A DNA stretch of 46,641 bases, taken from NCBI GenBank assembly GCA_026706665.1, contig JAPOYI010000004.1, forward strand, positions 1 to 46,641. Direction: 5' to 3'. Below, piece by piece: positions 1 to 8,547 of this stretch. The notes under the pieces are model-generated. The model saw only the letters and a list, made by a program, of their open reading frames with translations, was not told the DNA's origin and did not search any database. How positions within the stretch are numbered: the first letter of the stretch is position 1; each line of letters begins with the position of its first letter. The translations under genes and the position numbers were made by a program. The stretch is from Gammaproteobacteria bacterium. GTDB taxonomy: Bacteria; Pseudomonadota; Gammaproteobacteria; Pseudomonadales; Azotimanducaceae.

Positions 1-32
1 CATCATCCTCCGATGATCCCTGACGCCGCCTA

Positions 33-87
33 CAGGCTCATGTGTCGTTGGATTTGCGCCCCCCCTTCAGGCTCATGCCTCGTTGGA
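33..87. repeat. Imperfect 20-bp direct repeat upstream of the symporter gene
   Basis: Two 20-bp copies at 33-52 and 68-87 start with caggctcatg and end with tcgttgga. They differ at two positions and their starts are 35 bp apart. No convincing gene lies in the first 164 bases. The repeat could be a regulatory element for the symporter gene at 165 or the edge of a larger repeat cut by the window boundary. Confidence 0.45.
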
Positions 88-164
88 CAAGGCTTGGACT
101 TGCCAGCTTCGTTGCGTATCCGACACACTAGCCGCGCAAGCCCCCTGTCGAAGCGATCTTCCGC

Positions 165-1751
165 ATGACCCTCATCACCTGGTCCTGGCTGTTTCTCGCG
201 CTCTACACGGGTGCCATGCTCGCGATCGGCGTGATCGGCAAGCGGCGCGTCAAGCACGCGGACGACTTCGCCACGGCGCGGGGCGCGTACGGCCCATGGG
301 TGCTTGCTTTCGCGTTCGCCGCCACCACCGCCAGCGGCGCGACGTTTCTCGGCGGGCCGGGTCTCGCCTACGAATTCGGCACGGCGACCATCTGGAGCAA
401 CTTCCTCTATCCCATCGGCGTGTATTTCGGCGTGCTCATTTCCATGCGCCTCATCGCGACCTCGGGGAATCGGTTCGGCAATCGTTCCATTCCCGAATAC
501 CTCGGGGACCGCTACCAGTCGGACGGCATTCGCGTCGTCATATCCCTGCTGTCGCTGGTCCTGTTCTTCTACATCGTCGGGCAACTCGTTTCCGGTCTGG
601 TGATGTTCGAGGTCATGCTCGGCATGCCGAAGATGTGGGCATTGATCGTGACATCTTCGGTGCTGCTGATCTACGTCGTGATGGGCGGCGCCCATGCGGA
701 CATACTTACCGATGCCGCCCAGGGGGTCATGATGCTGATCCTCGCCGTTGTCGTCGTATTCCTGTTCCTGTTCGCGGTGGGGGTGGAAGGCGGACTCGGG
801 GGACTCATCAATAACCTCAACACCCAGGACGAGAATCTCGTTGGCCCGTTGAACAGGAGTACGCCCCTGCTGCATTCGTGGTGGTCGATTGCCTGCATCC
901 CGCTGGCGCATCTTCCGCTGGGTCTATTGCCGCACCTCGGCAACAAGCTCTGGGCATTGAAGGACACGGGCCAGCAACGCACCTTCATCAAGCTGGCGTT
1001 CACCTTCGGGCTGACGCTGGGCATGCTCGGTCTCGGCGGTCTGGTGGCCCGGGCCCTGGTAGGCGATTCGCTCTACGACGAAGGCGCCAACCCGAACGAA
1101 GCCCTGCCAATACTCTTCATCGAGTTGTTTCCGACATGGTTGGCCGCATTGATCGGCGTCGGCGTTCTTGCCGCAATCATGTCCACGGCCGATGGCCTCG
1201 TCGTTTCCTCGTCGCAGGTCATCGCCAACGACCTGTACCGCCGAACACTGGCGCGCTACCTGGCGCCCAACGCCACGGAGGAAGAACACGACCGCATGGA
1301 ACTCCTCATCAGCCGCTGGGCGACAGTGGTGGTGCTGGTTCTATGCACGCTGCTGGCCTGGCTCTTCATGCAGCGCAACATCGCGCTCATCGTCTGGATC
1401 GGTGTCGGCGGGATGATGGCGGCGTTTGCGGGGCCACTGGTCCTGGGAGCCCTCTGGAAGGGCGTCACCCGACGGGGCGCCTACGCAGGACTTATCTCCG
1501 GATTTGCGACGTTCGCCATCCTGCACGGGCAGGTGCTGAATCCCGCAGTCGTGGAAGGCTGGGGTTTCCTTCACACGGTGATCGCCTGGCTGGCCGGAGA
1601 AGGGGCCAATCCCATTTCCTGCGCCGCCATAGGAGAAGGCGTCGGCGTGCTCATGACCTTCGTGGTATCCAAGCTGACCGCGCCACTGCCCGCGGCGCAT
1701 GTGGAAGAGATCTTCCGCGACGAAGAGGTGAGGCCGGCAGGGCAGACTTGA
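165..1751 (+). CDS. Sodium:solute symporter family (SSS) transporter
   Basis: A 528-residue integral membrane protein with about 13 hydrophobic segments, the normal size and layout for the sodium:solute symporter family (PutP/PanF-like). The N-terminus runs straight into a first membrane helix. The next segments hold the small-residue stretch ATTASGATFLGGPG (about residues 53-66), typical of the Na+/substrate-binding region. It would import a small solute, such as an amino acid, carboxylate or vitamin, with Na+ across the inner membrane. The substrate cannot be read from the sequence. It stands alone on the plus strand and converges on nhaA with only 8 bp between the stop codons. With two Na+/H+ antiporters nearby, a sodium-motive-force role is a fair inference. 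No strong ribosome binding site is visible before the ATG. Confidence 0.9.
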   Translation: MTLITWSWLFLALYTGAMLAIGVIGKRRVKHADDFATARGAYGPWVLAFAFAATTASGATFLGGPGLAYEFGTATIWSNFLYPIGVYFGVLISMRLIATSGNRFGNRSIPEYLGDRYQSDGIRVVISLLSLVLFFYIVGQLVSGLVMFEVMLGMPKMWALIVTSSVLLIYVVMGGAHADILTDAAQGVMMLILAVVVVFLFLFAVGVEGGLGGLINNLNTQDENLVGPLNRSTPLLHSWWSIACIPLAHLPLGLLPHLGNKLWALKDTGQQRTFIKLAFTFGLTLGMLGLGGLVARALVGDSLYDEGANPNEALPILFIELFPTWLAALIGVGVLAAIMSTADGLVVSSSQVIANDLYRRTLARYLAPNATEEEHDRMELLISRWATVVVLVLCTLLAWLFMQRNIALIVWIGVGGMMAAFAGPLVLGALWKGVTRRGAYAGLISGFATFAILHGQVLNPAVVEGWGFLHTVIAWLAGEGANPISCAAIGEGVGVLMTFVVSKLTAPLPAAHVEEIFRDEEVRPAGQT

Positions 1752-1762
1752 CCAGTGGGTCA
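1749..1762. terminator. Small hairpin containing both convergent stop codons
   Basis: tgacc, a 4-nt loop and ggtca form a perfect 5-bp stem. The stop codon of the symporter lies in one arm and the stop codon of nhaA, on the other strand, lies in the other. It is the only structure in the 8-bp gap between these convergent genes. The stem is short and has no T-tract, so a terminator role is uncertain. Confidence 0.3.
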
Positions 1763-2974
1763 GGGATGCTCGTCGGCTTCTTTCCGAGTCGGCGGCAGGC
1801 TCCACTGCAATACCAGCCAGGCCGCCACGGCGGAAGCCACGGATCCGATGAGAATCCCCAGCCGGTCTCCCGCGTAGTACTCGCCACCGCCGTGCTCGAA
1901 TGCGAGTCCGGCGATGAAGAGGCTCAGGGTGAACCCGATGCCACACGCACAGGCGACGCCGACGATCTGCCCCCAAGTGATGCCGGCCGGCAATGACACG
2001 GCGCGCGATAGCACGCCCAGGCCGACGAAGACGACGATGCCGGCCGGCTTTCCGAGAAACAGGCCTGCGGTGATGCCGAGTGTCACCGGTTGGAGCATGT
2101 CGTCGATGCCGATCCCGCCGAGCGGGATTCCGGCGTTGACGAAAGCGAACACCGGAAGGATCGCGTAGGCGACGGGGGCGTGCAGGTCGTGCTCAAGCTG
2201 CCTCAAGGGTGAGCCTCCTTCCGGGTCCCGAGTGGGTACGCAGAAAGCGATGAGGACGCCCGCGAGGGTCGCATGCACGCCCGACTTCAGCATGGCCACC
2301 CACAACACCACACCAACGAGCACATAAGCCGTGATGCTTGTGACACGGAGCCGGTTCAGGGTCACGCCGACGCCCAGCGCGACGACGCCCACTATCAGTG
2401 CTTCCAGGGACAGGTCCGCCGAGTAGAAGATCGCGATGATCGCGATGGCTGCGAGGTCGTCGAATATGGCGAGCGTCAGCAGGAACACCTTGAGCGAAGG
2501 CGGGACGCGTCGACCGAAGACGCTGAGCAGCGCCAGTGCAAACGCGATGTCCGTCGCCACCGGGATGCCCCAGCCGTCGAGCGCCACGGGGTCGTGCCAG
2601 TTCAGGGCCGCGTAGATCGCTGCGGGGACGGCCATGCCGCCGACCGCGCCAAGCCCGGGCAGCACTACCTGTCTCGCCGAGGAAAGTTCGCCTTCCAGGA
2701 ACTCGCGTTTGACTTCGAGTCCGACCAGGAAGAAGAACACCGCCATCAGCCCGTCGTTCACCCACAGGAGCAGTGGCTTCTCGATGGCGATCGCGCCCAC
2801 CTGCACGGCGATGGTCGTGTCCACAAGCCCTGCATAGAGCGTTGCGAGAGGCGTGTTGACCGCGACCAGTGCCGCGATGGCCGCGGCGAGCAGGAGGATT
2901 CCGCCGGCGGATTCGAGCTGGATGAACTCGCGGATGGCGGAAGTGATCCGCGGAGGTTGCTCTGGTTGGTCCAT
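1760..2974 (-). CDS. nhaA: Na+/H+ antiporter NhaA
   Basis: A 404-residue inner-membrane Na+/H+ antiporter that exports Na+ using the proton gradient. It has the NhaA hallmarks: the motif PVATDIAFAL with Asp142 (E. coli Asp133), the paired Asp172-Asp173 in LAIFDDLAAI (E. coli Asp163-Asp164, the ion-binding site), and Lys309 in FLGKPAG (E. coli Lys300). Its length matches the family. It starts 3 bp after the stop of the MalY/PatB-type aminotransferase gene, so the two are almost certainly co-transcribed. A second antiporter of another family (NhaD) lies 3 kb away, which suggests that sodium export is important to this organism. Confidence 0.97.
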   Translation of the reverse strand: MDQPEQPPRITSAIREFIQLESAGGILLLAAAIAALVAVNTPLATLYAGLVDTTIAVQVGAIAIEKPLLLWVNDGLMAVFFFLVGLEVKREFLEGELSSARQVVLPGLGAVGGMAVPAAIYAALNWHDPVALDGWGIPVATDIAFALALLSVFGRRVPPSLKVFLLTLAIFDDLAAIAIIAIFYSADLSLEALIVGVVALGVGVTLNRLRVTSITAYVLVGVVLWVAMLKSGVHATLAGVLIAFCVPTRDPEGGSPLRQLEHDLHAPVAYAILPVFAFVNAGIPLGGIGIDDMLQPVTLGITAGLFLGKPAGIVVFVGLGVLSRAVSLPAGITWGQIVGVACACGIGFTLSLFIAGLAFEHGGGEYYAGDRLGILIGSVASAVAAWLVLQWSLPPTRKEADEHP

Positions 2975-2977
2975 GTC

Positions 2978-4111
2978 CTATGCGTTCCGGACCGCTTGCC
3001 CGAATCGAGACAATCCCTGTTGCAGGGTGATGCGGGGACAGCCGAAGTTGAATCGCTGAAATCCCGGGGCGCCGAATGGCTCGCCGTCCGAGAGGCGGAT
3101 TCCGAATCGATCGAAGTGCGCGCATGCGTCGTCAAGGGCGAGGGCGCTGACGTCGATCCAGCCGAGATAGGTGGCCTCGACGTGGGTCATCTCGACGCCA
3201 TCCAGTTTCGCGACCGTCTGCTCCAGCAGGTCGCGGTTTTTCGAAAGGTACGCGGTGACCGCCTCGAGCCAATCGGATCGGTCCGTGTAGGCCCAAAGCG
3301 CTGCCGCGAAGGCGAGGGGCGAAACGCCGGACCCCAGGCCCAACAGGGCTTCCTCGTAGTTGTTTCGCAGCACCGGGTCGGCGATCACCGCAACGCCGAG
3401 GCTCAGGCCGGGCATGTTGTACGCCTTGTTCGGGCTGAAGAGCGAGATGCACCGCAACTCGGGATCCAGTGTGGCGGTCGGCACATGGGAGGCGGTCGCG
3501 TCGAGCAGGAGGTCGCAGTGGATTTCATCGCTGACCAGGGTGAGGTCGTGCCGGAGGCAAAAGTCGACCAGCGCCTCGAGTTCGCTGCGATGATATGCCC
3601 GTCCGGTGGGGTTTTGCGGACTGCACAGCAGGAGTCCGCGCGTCGATGGCTGCACCGCGTCCTCGAGCCTGTCCATGTCCATTACCCATCGGCCCCTGTC
3701 CCGCACGAGGTCAACGAACAGGGCTTCCTTGCCGGCTTGTCGAGGTACGGACAGGAACGGGTGGTAGACGGGGACGGGTATCAGGATGCTCTCTCCGGGA
3801 TCGCCGATGACGCGTCCGGCGAGGTTGAGACCGGGAACGACGCCTGGCAGCCACAGGAGCCATTCCCTCGGCACTGACCAGCCGAATCGATCCACCAGCC
3901 ATTGCAGGAAGGCATCTTCAACCGCCGGCGGCGGATCCGTGTACCCGAGGACGCCGTGGCGGAGCCGCTCTTCCACTGCTGCAAGCAGGCCGGGAGGTGA
4001 CTTGAAATCCATGTCGGCCACCCAGAACGGCAAGAGGTCCGGGCCGTATCGGACCCACTTGGTGCTCGATGTCGCCCTGCGATCGATGACGGAATCGAAG
4101 TCGTAAGCCAT
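2978..4111 (-). CDS. MalY/PatB-type PLP aminotransferase / C-S lyase
   Basis: A 377-residue fold-type I PLP enzyme. Family members cleave cystathionine or cysteine conjugates (C-S beta-lyase) or act as aminotransferases. The sequence begins AYDFDSVIDRR, typical of the MalY/PatB group, has the PQNPTGR motif that contacts the cofactor, and has the PLP lysine in FSPNKAYNMPGL. The open frame extends to 4306, but the extra 65 residues are arginine/glycine-rich and overlap the crotonase gene, so I choose the ATG at 4111. It lies 47 bp downstream of the crotonase gene and 3 bp upstream of nhaA. The link to nhaA is probably only transcriptional. A C-S lyase role is more likely than a pure aminotransferase, but this is not certain. 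Confidence 0.88.
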   Translation of the reverse strand: MAYDFDSVIDRRATSSTKWVRYGPDLLPFWVADMDFKSPPGLLAAVEERLRHGVLGYTDPPPAVEDAFLQWLVDRFGWSVPREWLLWLPGVVPGLNLAGRVIGDPGESILIPVPVYHPFLSVPRQAGKEALFVDLVRDRGRWVMDMDRLEDAVQPSTRGLLLCSPQNPTGRAYHRSELEALVDFCLRHDLTLVSDEIHCDLLLDATASHVPTATLDPELRCISLFSPNKAYNMPGLSLGVAVIADPVLRNNYEEALLGLGSGVSPLAFAAALWAYTDRSDWLEAVTAYLSKNRDLLEQTVAKLDGVEMTHVEATYLGWIDVSALALDDACAHFDRFGIRLSDGEPFGAPGFQRFNFGCPRITLQQGLSRFGQAVRNA

Positions 4112-4158
4112 ATGCGAATCGGCCCTGCGTGACGTGTGGTCGAACGGGCCCGGCGTAC

Positions 4159-5079
4159 TCAGGTCGCGCCCGAGTCCTGCTTGTCCATGCCCGCCACGGC
4201 ACGGTCCTTCGGCGCGCTGGCGTAGGCGCCGCGGAAGTCGCGGAACGGTCCGTCGCGCCATTCCAGCGCCGCCTTCAGACCGTCTTCCCGCACCCGGCGT
4301 CCCCATTCCGCACTGGCGGCGCGCTGGGAACTCAGGGCCTGGATTTCGGTGCCCGAGTGCAGGGCCGTCCGGATACCCATGGTTTCATACTGCCGGTTCA
4401 CGGCTCGCTTCGTGTACATCAACATCTCGTTGTCGATGAATCCCAGGCGCCGGGCGAACTTCTCCGTGAAGTCCCCCAACTCTTCTTTCGGCACGGCGTA
4501 GTTGGCCCAGCCGAGGCGCGCCATTTCCGTGCCGGAGAAAGAGTCGCCCATGAACGCGAACTCTCTCGCCTTTGCAGGCGGCAGGTGCCACGGCGCCCAC
4601 ATCATGTCCATGGTCGTCATGGCCCGCACCGGCGGATAGCCAATCTGGGCGTCTTCCGCCACGATACGAAAGTCGCAGGTGGTGGCCAGTTCGGTCCCGC
4701 CGGCCAGGCAGTGTCCCTGGACCTGGGCGACTACGGGCTTGGCCAGCTCCCAGATGACCCAGTTCGTCATCACGACGTGCCTCGCCCACTGCGATGCCCC
4801 CGGGTGGGTACTGCCCGTATCGGGCAGCTTCGACCGATGGTCGACGAAGCTATCGTCCTCGGCGCTGCGCGCAGGGGTGAGATCGTAGCCCGCTGAGAAG
4901 GAACGCCCGGCACCCCGCAGGATGATCACGCCGACACCGTCGTCGTATTCGGCTTCGCGCATCGCATCCATCACTTCGCCGCGCAGGTTGTTGCTGAGCG
5001 CGTTCAGCTTCTCCGGGCGATTGAGTGTGACAAATGCAAGCCGGTCGTCCGTCTCGTAGGTGATGTCGGTGTAGTTCAT
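4159..5079 (-). CDS. Enoyl-CoA hydratase/isomerase (crotonase) family protein
   Basis: A 306-residue crotonase-fold protein, slightly longer than the usual 260. The CoA-binding and oxyanion-hole elements are clear: FVTLNRPEKLNAL near the N-terminus, GAGRSFSAGYDL (about 57-67), and GHCLAGGTELATTCD (about 122-136). Glu130 matches the first catalytic glutamate of enoyl-CoA hydratase. The second one (in the motif FGQPE) is replaced by IGYPP, with Pro150 at that position. The reaction may therefore not be classic hydration of enoyl-CoA; isomerase, hydrolase or other crotonase chemistry is possible. It is the first gene of a minus-strand run with the MalY/PatB enzyme and nhaA. The pathway is unknown. 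Confidence 0.9.
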   Translation of the reverse strand: MNYTDITYETDDRLAFVTLNRPEKLNALSNNLRGEVMDAMREAEYDDGVGVIILRGAGRSFSAGYDLTPARSAEDDSFVDHRSKLPDTGSTHPGASQWARHVVMTNWVIWELAKPVVAQVQGHCLAGGTELATTCDFRIVAEDAQIGYPPVRAMTTMDMMWAPWHLPPAKAREFAFMGDSFSGTEMARLGWANYAVPKEELGDFTEKFARRLGFIDNEMLMYTKRAVNRQYETMGIRTALHSGTEIQALSSQRAASAEWGRRVREDGLKAALEWRDGPFRDFRGAYASAPKDRAVAGMDKQDSGAT

Positions 5080-5194
5080 TGCGCCTCCTGAAAGGGAGTC
5101 GCCGCGAATGCGGCGACTCCGACATGCTATCGCAATTGCCCGAGGGATCAGGCGCCGGGAATGGGAATACGAAGACGCCGGCTATTGGGCGTTC

Positions 5195-5482
5195 CTAGTG
5201 GAACACGTCCGAGTTGTTCTGCCGCCGTACAGCCTGATCATCCGTGATGTGCACGTCGCGGGCGGCGTTGGTGTTCGTATAGGCGAGGTCGATCGCGCTT
5301 GCGAGGCATGCGGGACACATGCCCTGCACGATCAGGTCTTCCACCACCATGCCGATGACGTCGTACACGGTAATGGCCTCTTCGTGTTCTTCGTTGAATC
5401 GCCAGAGTACGTCGCCGACAACCTTGGCGACGGCATCGGCTCGTGTCGCGTCGCGCATTTCGCGCGCCTGGTCTTCTGTCAC
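5195..5482 (-). CDS. Small acidic protein of unknown function
   Basis: A 95-residue protein starting at GTG that I do not recognise. It is acidic and mostly helical in character, with one CxxC pair in MCPACLASAIDLA near residue 58 that might bind metal or be redox-active. There is no signal peptide or membrane segment. Its amino-acid composition is balanced, unlike the arginine-rich antisense frames, which supports a real gene. A plus-strand frame overlaps it and looks like a shadow. It is separated by about 115 bp from the crotonase gene and has no clear operon partner. Confidence 0.55.
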   Translation of the reverse strand: MTEDQAREMRDATRADAVAKVVGDVLWRFNEEHEEAITVYDVIGMVVEDLIVQGMCPACLASAIDLAYTNTNAARDVHITDDQAVRRQNNSDVFH

Positions 5483-5572
5483 TGCAAATCCGTTTCAAAT
5501 CGATTCGACTGTGGGGCATGTTATCAATCCCGGTCAGTGGAAACCGCCAACGTCCCCATAATCGAGAGACTG

Positions 5573-5920
5573 ATGCGAACACGAACCGCAAAGAACCATC
5601 CGATCCAGTTACCTTCGGCGCTGTTGGGTGGCGTGCTCCTGTCCTTGGCCATGACACCGATGGCCGATGACGCACCGCCGCCGGCGATTGGCTCCGGGGC
5701 TTGCGAAGGGCTGTATCGACTGGCTAACACCATGGACTTCGATCATGCGTGGACCGGGACCATCCGGCTTCGGGAAATGGAGTTCGGGTGCGTGGGGTCG
5801 GAAAACGAACGGCGTTATTGGCACATGCGAGGGACGATGGAGAACCTCTTGGGGAATCACCGCGAGGGAAACAGGCGTCGTAGCCGAATCGGTCTGCGTT
5901 TGGCAGACTTGCTCACTTGA
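5573..5920 (+). CDS. Small putative exported protein, unknown
   Basis: A 115-residue product from the ATG at 5573. The N-terminus is basic (MRTRTAK) and followed by a hydrophobic stretch (LLGGVLLSLAMTPMA), which looks like a signal peptide with cleavage near residue 31. The mature part has two cysteines that could form one disulfide. The C-terminus is arginine-rich and looks less natural, so the reading frame may be degraded at its end. The upstream extension of this frame to 5108 is antisense to another gene and is not supported. It lies 64 bp before nhaD on the same strand. Confidence 0.4.
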   Translation: MRTRTAKNHPIQLPSALLGGVLLSLAMTPMADDAPPPAIGSGACEGLYRLANTMDFDHAWTGTIRLREMEFGCVGSENERRYWHMRGTMENLLGNHREGNRRRSRIGLRLADLLT

Positions 5921-5984
5921 GAAACCGCGTCGCCTGACCGTTCGCAAGGGCGGTGGAGGCGGTGCCTGACTGCAGCGAGGCACA

Positions 5985-7313
5985 ATGGATCTTACGGCTC
6001 ACTGGGTCGGAATCGCCGGCATCGTGATATTTGTGGTGGCGTACTCCCTCGTCATCGTCGAAGAGTTCACGCACCTCCGGAAGTCCGTACCCGTCATGCT
6101 CGCGGCGGGCGTGATCTGGGCGATCATCGCAGCCCAATATGCCGTCGGCGGCTACGAACACGAAACCCATGAGGCCGTCAAGCACTTCCTGATCGAGTTC
6201 GGCGAACTCTTCCTGTTCCTGCTGTGCGCGATGACCTATGTCAATTCGATGAGCGAGCGGCGGGTCTTCGACACGCTACGCTCCTGGCTCGTGCGCAAGG
6301 GTTTCGGCTACCGGCGGCTGTTCTGGATCACCGGCATCATCAGCTTCTTCCTGTCGCCAATCATCGACAACCTTACGACTGCGCTGGTGATGTGTGCGGT
6401 GGTGCTGGCAGTCGGCCGCAGCGACCGGCGATTCATCGGCATCGCCTGCGTCAATATCGTGGTGGCGGCGAATGCGGGCGGCGCCTTCAGCCCGTTCGGA
6501 GACATCACCACACTGATGGTCTGGCAACGCGGCCACGTAGACTTCGTCACGTTCTTCGCCCTGTTCGTGCCTTCCGTCGTGAACTATGTCATTCCCGCGA
6601 TCTTCATGTCGCTCGCGGTGAAGGACGAGAGCCCCACCGTGGGCGACGAGGAGGTTGTCATGAAGCGTGGGGCCAAACGCATCATGCTGCTGTTCGGCTG
6701 CACGATAGCCACGGCGGTCTCCTTCCACAACTTCCTGCACCTGCCCCCGTTCCTCGGCATGATGACGGGTCTCGCCTACCTCAAGATATTCGGACACTAT
6801 CTGAACCAGACTTCGGACAGGGTGAGAGTGGGAAGCGGCGGCGAGGTGGGAGACATCCAGGGGTTCGACAGCTTCCGCGAAGTGTCCCGTGCGGAGTGGG
6901 ACACGCTGCTCTTTTTCTTCGGCGTCATCATGTGCGTCGGTGGCCTCGGCTTCATCGGCTACCTGGATATGGTCTCGGCGTACATGTACGTGGAATTGGG
7001 ACCGACGATCGCAAACACCCTGGTCGGAATCCTGTCCGCCATTGTCGACAACATTCCCGTCATGGTGGCCGTGCTGCAGATGAACCCGGCCATGGACCTG
7101 AACCAGTGGCTTCTCGTCACGCTCACGGCAGGCGTTGGAGGCAGCATGCTGTCCATCGGATCGGCTGCCGGCGTGGCGCTGATGGGCCAGGCCCGCGGCA
7201 GGTACACGTTCTTCGGCCATCTGAAGTGGACGCCGGTGATCGCGCTCGGTTATTTCGCGAGCATCTGGGTCCACCTGCAGATAAACGGTCGGTACGAGGG
7301 CATCATGCCCTAA
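5985..7313 (+). CDS. nhaD: Na+/H+ antiporter of the NhaD family
   Basis: A 442-residue inner-membrane ion transporter with about 12 hydrophobic segments. Conserved NhaD features are SPIIDNLTTALVM (about residues 125-137) and GGAFSPFGDITTLMVWQRG (about 165-183), which carry the polar residues used for cation transport. NhaD proteins occur mainly in marine and halophilic bacteria and exchange Na+ (or Li+) for H+, most actively at alkaline pH. A repeat of the first motif, SAIVDNIPVMVAVL, is seen in the second half, as expected from the internal duplication of the ion-transporter superfamily. The gene ends in a perfect hairpin shared with the converging dehydratase gene. Confidence 0.95.
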   Translation: MDLTAHWVGIAGIVIFVVAYSLVIVEEFTHLRKSVPVMLAAGVIWAIIAAQYAVGGYEHETHEAVKHFLIEFGELFLFLLCAMTYVNSMSERRVFDTLRSWLVRKGFGYRRLFWITGIISFFLSPIIDNLTTALVMCAVVLAVGRSDRRFIGIACVNIVVAANAGGAFSPFGDITTLMVWQRGHVDFVTFFALFVPSVVNYVIPAIFMSLAVKDESPTVGDEEVVMKRGAKRIMLLFGCTIATAVSFHNFLHLPPFLGMMTGLAYLKIFGHYLNQTSDRVRVGSGGEVGDIQGFDSFREVSRAEWDTLLFFFGVIMCVGGLGFIGYLDMVSAYMYVELGPTIANTLVGILSAIVDNIPVMVAVLQMNPAMDLNQWLLVTLTAGVGGSMLSIGSAAGVALMGQARGRYTFFGHLKWTPVIALGYFASIWVHLQINGRYEGIMP

Positions 7314-7333
7314 GTGTCGTGTCACACGACACT
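7313..7333. terminator. Perfect 9-bp hairpin between convergent genes
   Basis: agtgtcgtg, loop tca, cacgacact: a perfect 9-bp stem with a 3-nt loop. It spans the last base of the nhaD stop codon and the first bases of the stop codon of the converging dehydratase gene. It probably serves both strands as a compact bidirectional terminator. No T-run follows on either side, so termination efficiency is unknown. Confidence 0.65.
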
Positions 7334-8303
7334 AGCCAGGAACAGGCACGCCGCCCTCGAGCACCACACGCAAGACCGCGGCGTCGACGTTACCCCCGGT
7401 CATCACGACCGCAACGCGTTGACCGGCGCGTTGTTCACGCTGTTGCATCAGCGCCGCGAACGCCGCTGCGCCCGCCCCTTCGGCAACGTTGTGCGTCTCG
7501 CTGTAGAGCACCCGCATTGCTTCGGCGATCTCGGCCTCGTTCACCTCGACCACGCCGGCAGCGCCGCGACGGACGACCTCCAGCGGCTCAAGCATCGGTA
7601 CGCGGCATGCAAGTCCGTCGGCGAACGTATCCGCCGCTTCAGTAGCGACGACCTCTCCAGCGGCGACGCTCCGTGCCATCGCGGGTGCTCGTGCGGCGAC
7701 CACGCCGACGATGTCGGTCTTCAGTCCGAGCAGGTCGCGCGTGTGAATCATCCCGCAGATCCCGGATCCCATGCCGATCGGGACGTAGACGACATCGAGC
7801 TCCGGGACGGCGCTGAGCAACTCCAGCGCATAGGTGGCAACCCCGCGAACCAGGGCGGGATGAAAAGGCGACACGAGCAGGGCGCCCTCGGCGTCGGCTC
7901 GACGCACGGCCTCGACGCGCGCGTCTTCGAAGTCGTCGCCGAACTCGACGAGCTTCGCGCCCCAGCCGGCCATCGCCGCGTTCTTTTCGACGCTGTTGCC
8001 CCGGGGCACGAGCACGGTGACCGGCACGCCGAAGCGCGAAGCCGCGAACGGGATGCTCTGGCCGTGGTTGCCCCGCGTTGCCGTGATCACCTTCCGCGGC
8101 AACTGCCCGGTCCGGTGCAACTCTTCGAAGAGCACGAGACCGCCACGAACCTTGAAGGCGCCGATCGGGGTGTGGTTTTCGTGCTTCACCCACACCTCGC
8201 AGCCGGCATGTCGACACAAGCCCGGCCATCGGTACTGCGGCGTCGGCGGCATGGAGCCGTACACCACGGTCTTGGCGTGATGCAGGCGGGTAAGGTCAAA
8301 CAT
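7332..8303 (-). CDS. Threonine/serine dehydratase-like PLP enzyme
   Basis: A 323-residue fold-type II PLP enzyme resembling catabolic threonine/serine dehydratases. The PLP lysine is Lys51 in PIGAFKVRGG, the substrate loop is TRGNHGQ, and the phosphate-binding glycine loop is PIGMGSGICG. It would deaminate L-threonine or L-serine (or a hydroxyamino acid such as 3-hydroxyaspartate) to a 2-oxo acid and ammonia. It has no C-terminal ACT domain, so it is the short, catabolic form without isoleucine feedback. It converges on nhaD. About 245 bp between its start and the cytochrome b gene hold no gene that I can support. Confidence 0.88.
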   Translation of the reverse strand: MFDLTRLHHAKTVVYGSMPPTPQYRWPGLCRHAGCEVWVKHENHTPIGAFKVRGGLVLFEELHRTGQLPRKVITATRGNHGQSIPFAASRFGVPVTVLVPRGNSVEKNAAMAGWGAKLVEFGDDFEDARVEAVRRADAEGALLVSPFHPALVRGVATYALELLSAVPELDVVYVPIGMGSGICGMIHTRDLLGLKTDIVGVVAARAPAMARSVAAGEVVATEAADTFADGLACRVPMLEPLEVVRRGAAGVVEVNEAEIAEAMRVLYSETHNVAEGAGAAAFAALMQQREQRAGQRVAVVMTGGNVDAAVLRVVLEGGVPVPG

Positions 8304-8547
8304 CTATGCCGTGGTCTCGTTGTCGCCCGCAGCGTTGATCGAACGGGGCGTCAACGGCAGAATTGCAGACTCCCATCACAAGGTTCGCGTGGCGGCCCGA
8401 ACGTAGTCCCGGGCTCGCAACCGAACGAGTAAAGGTGCTGTCAAGGATCCTGAACATGCGCCGGAAAACGTGGATGAATCAGCATGTTGATGGAACTTTA
8501 CCGTGGACGCCGCCAACGCGCCAAGCTCGACGGTCTCGTAGCTCGCC

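Noticed and set aside
5108-5572. The upstream extension of the small exported protein's frame
   Set aside because: This part is antisense to another candidate gene and would place the signal peptide in the middle of the protein.
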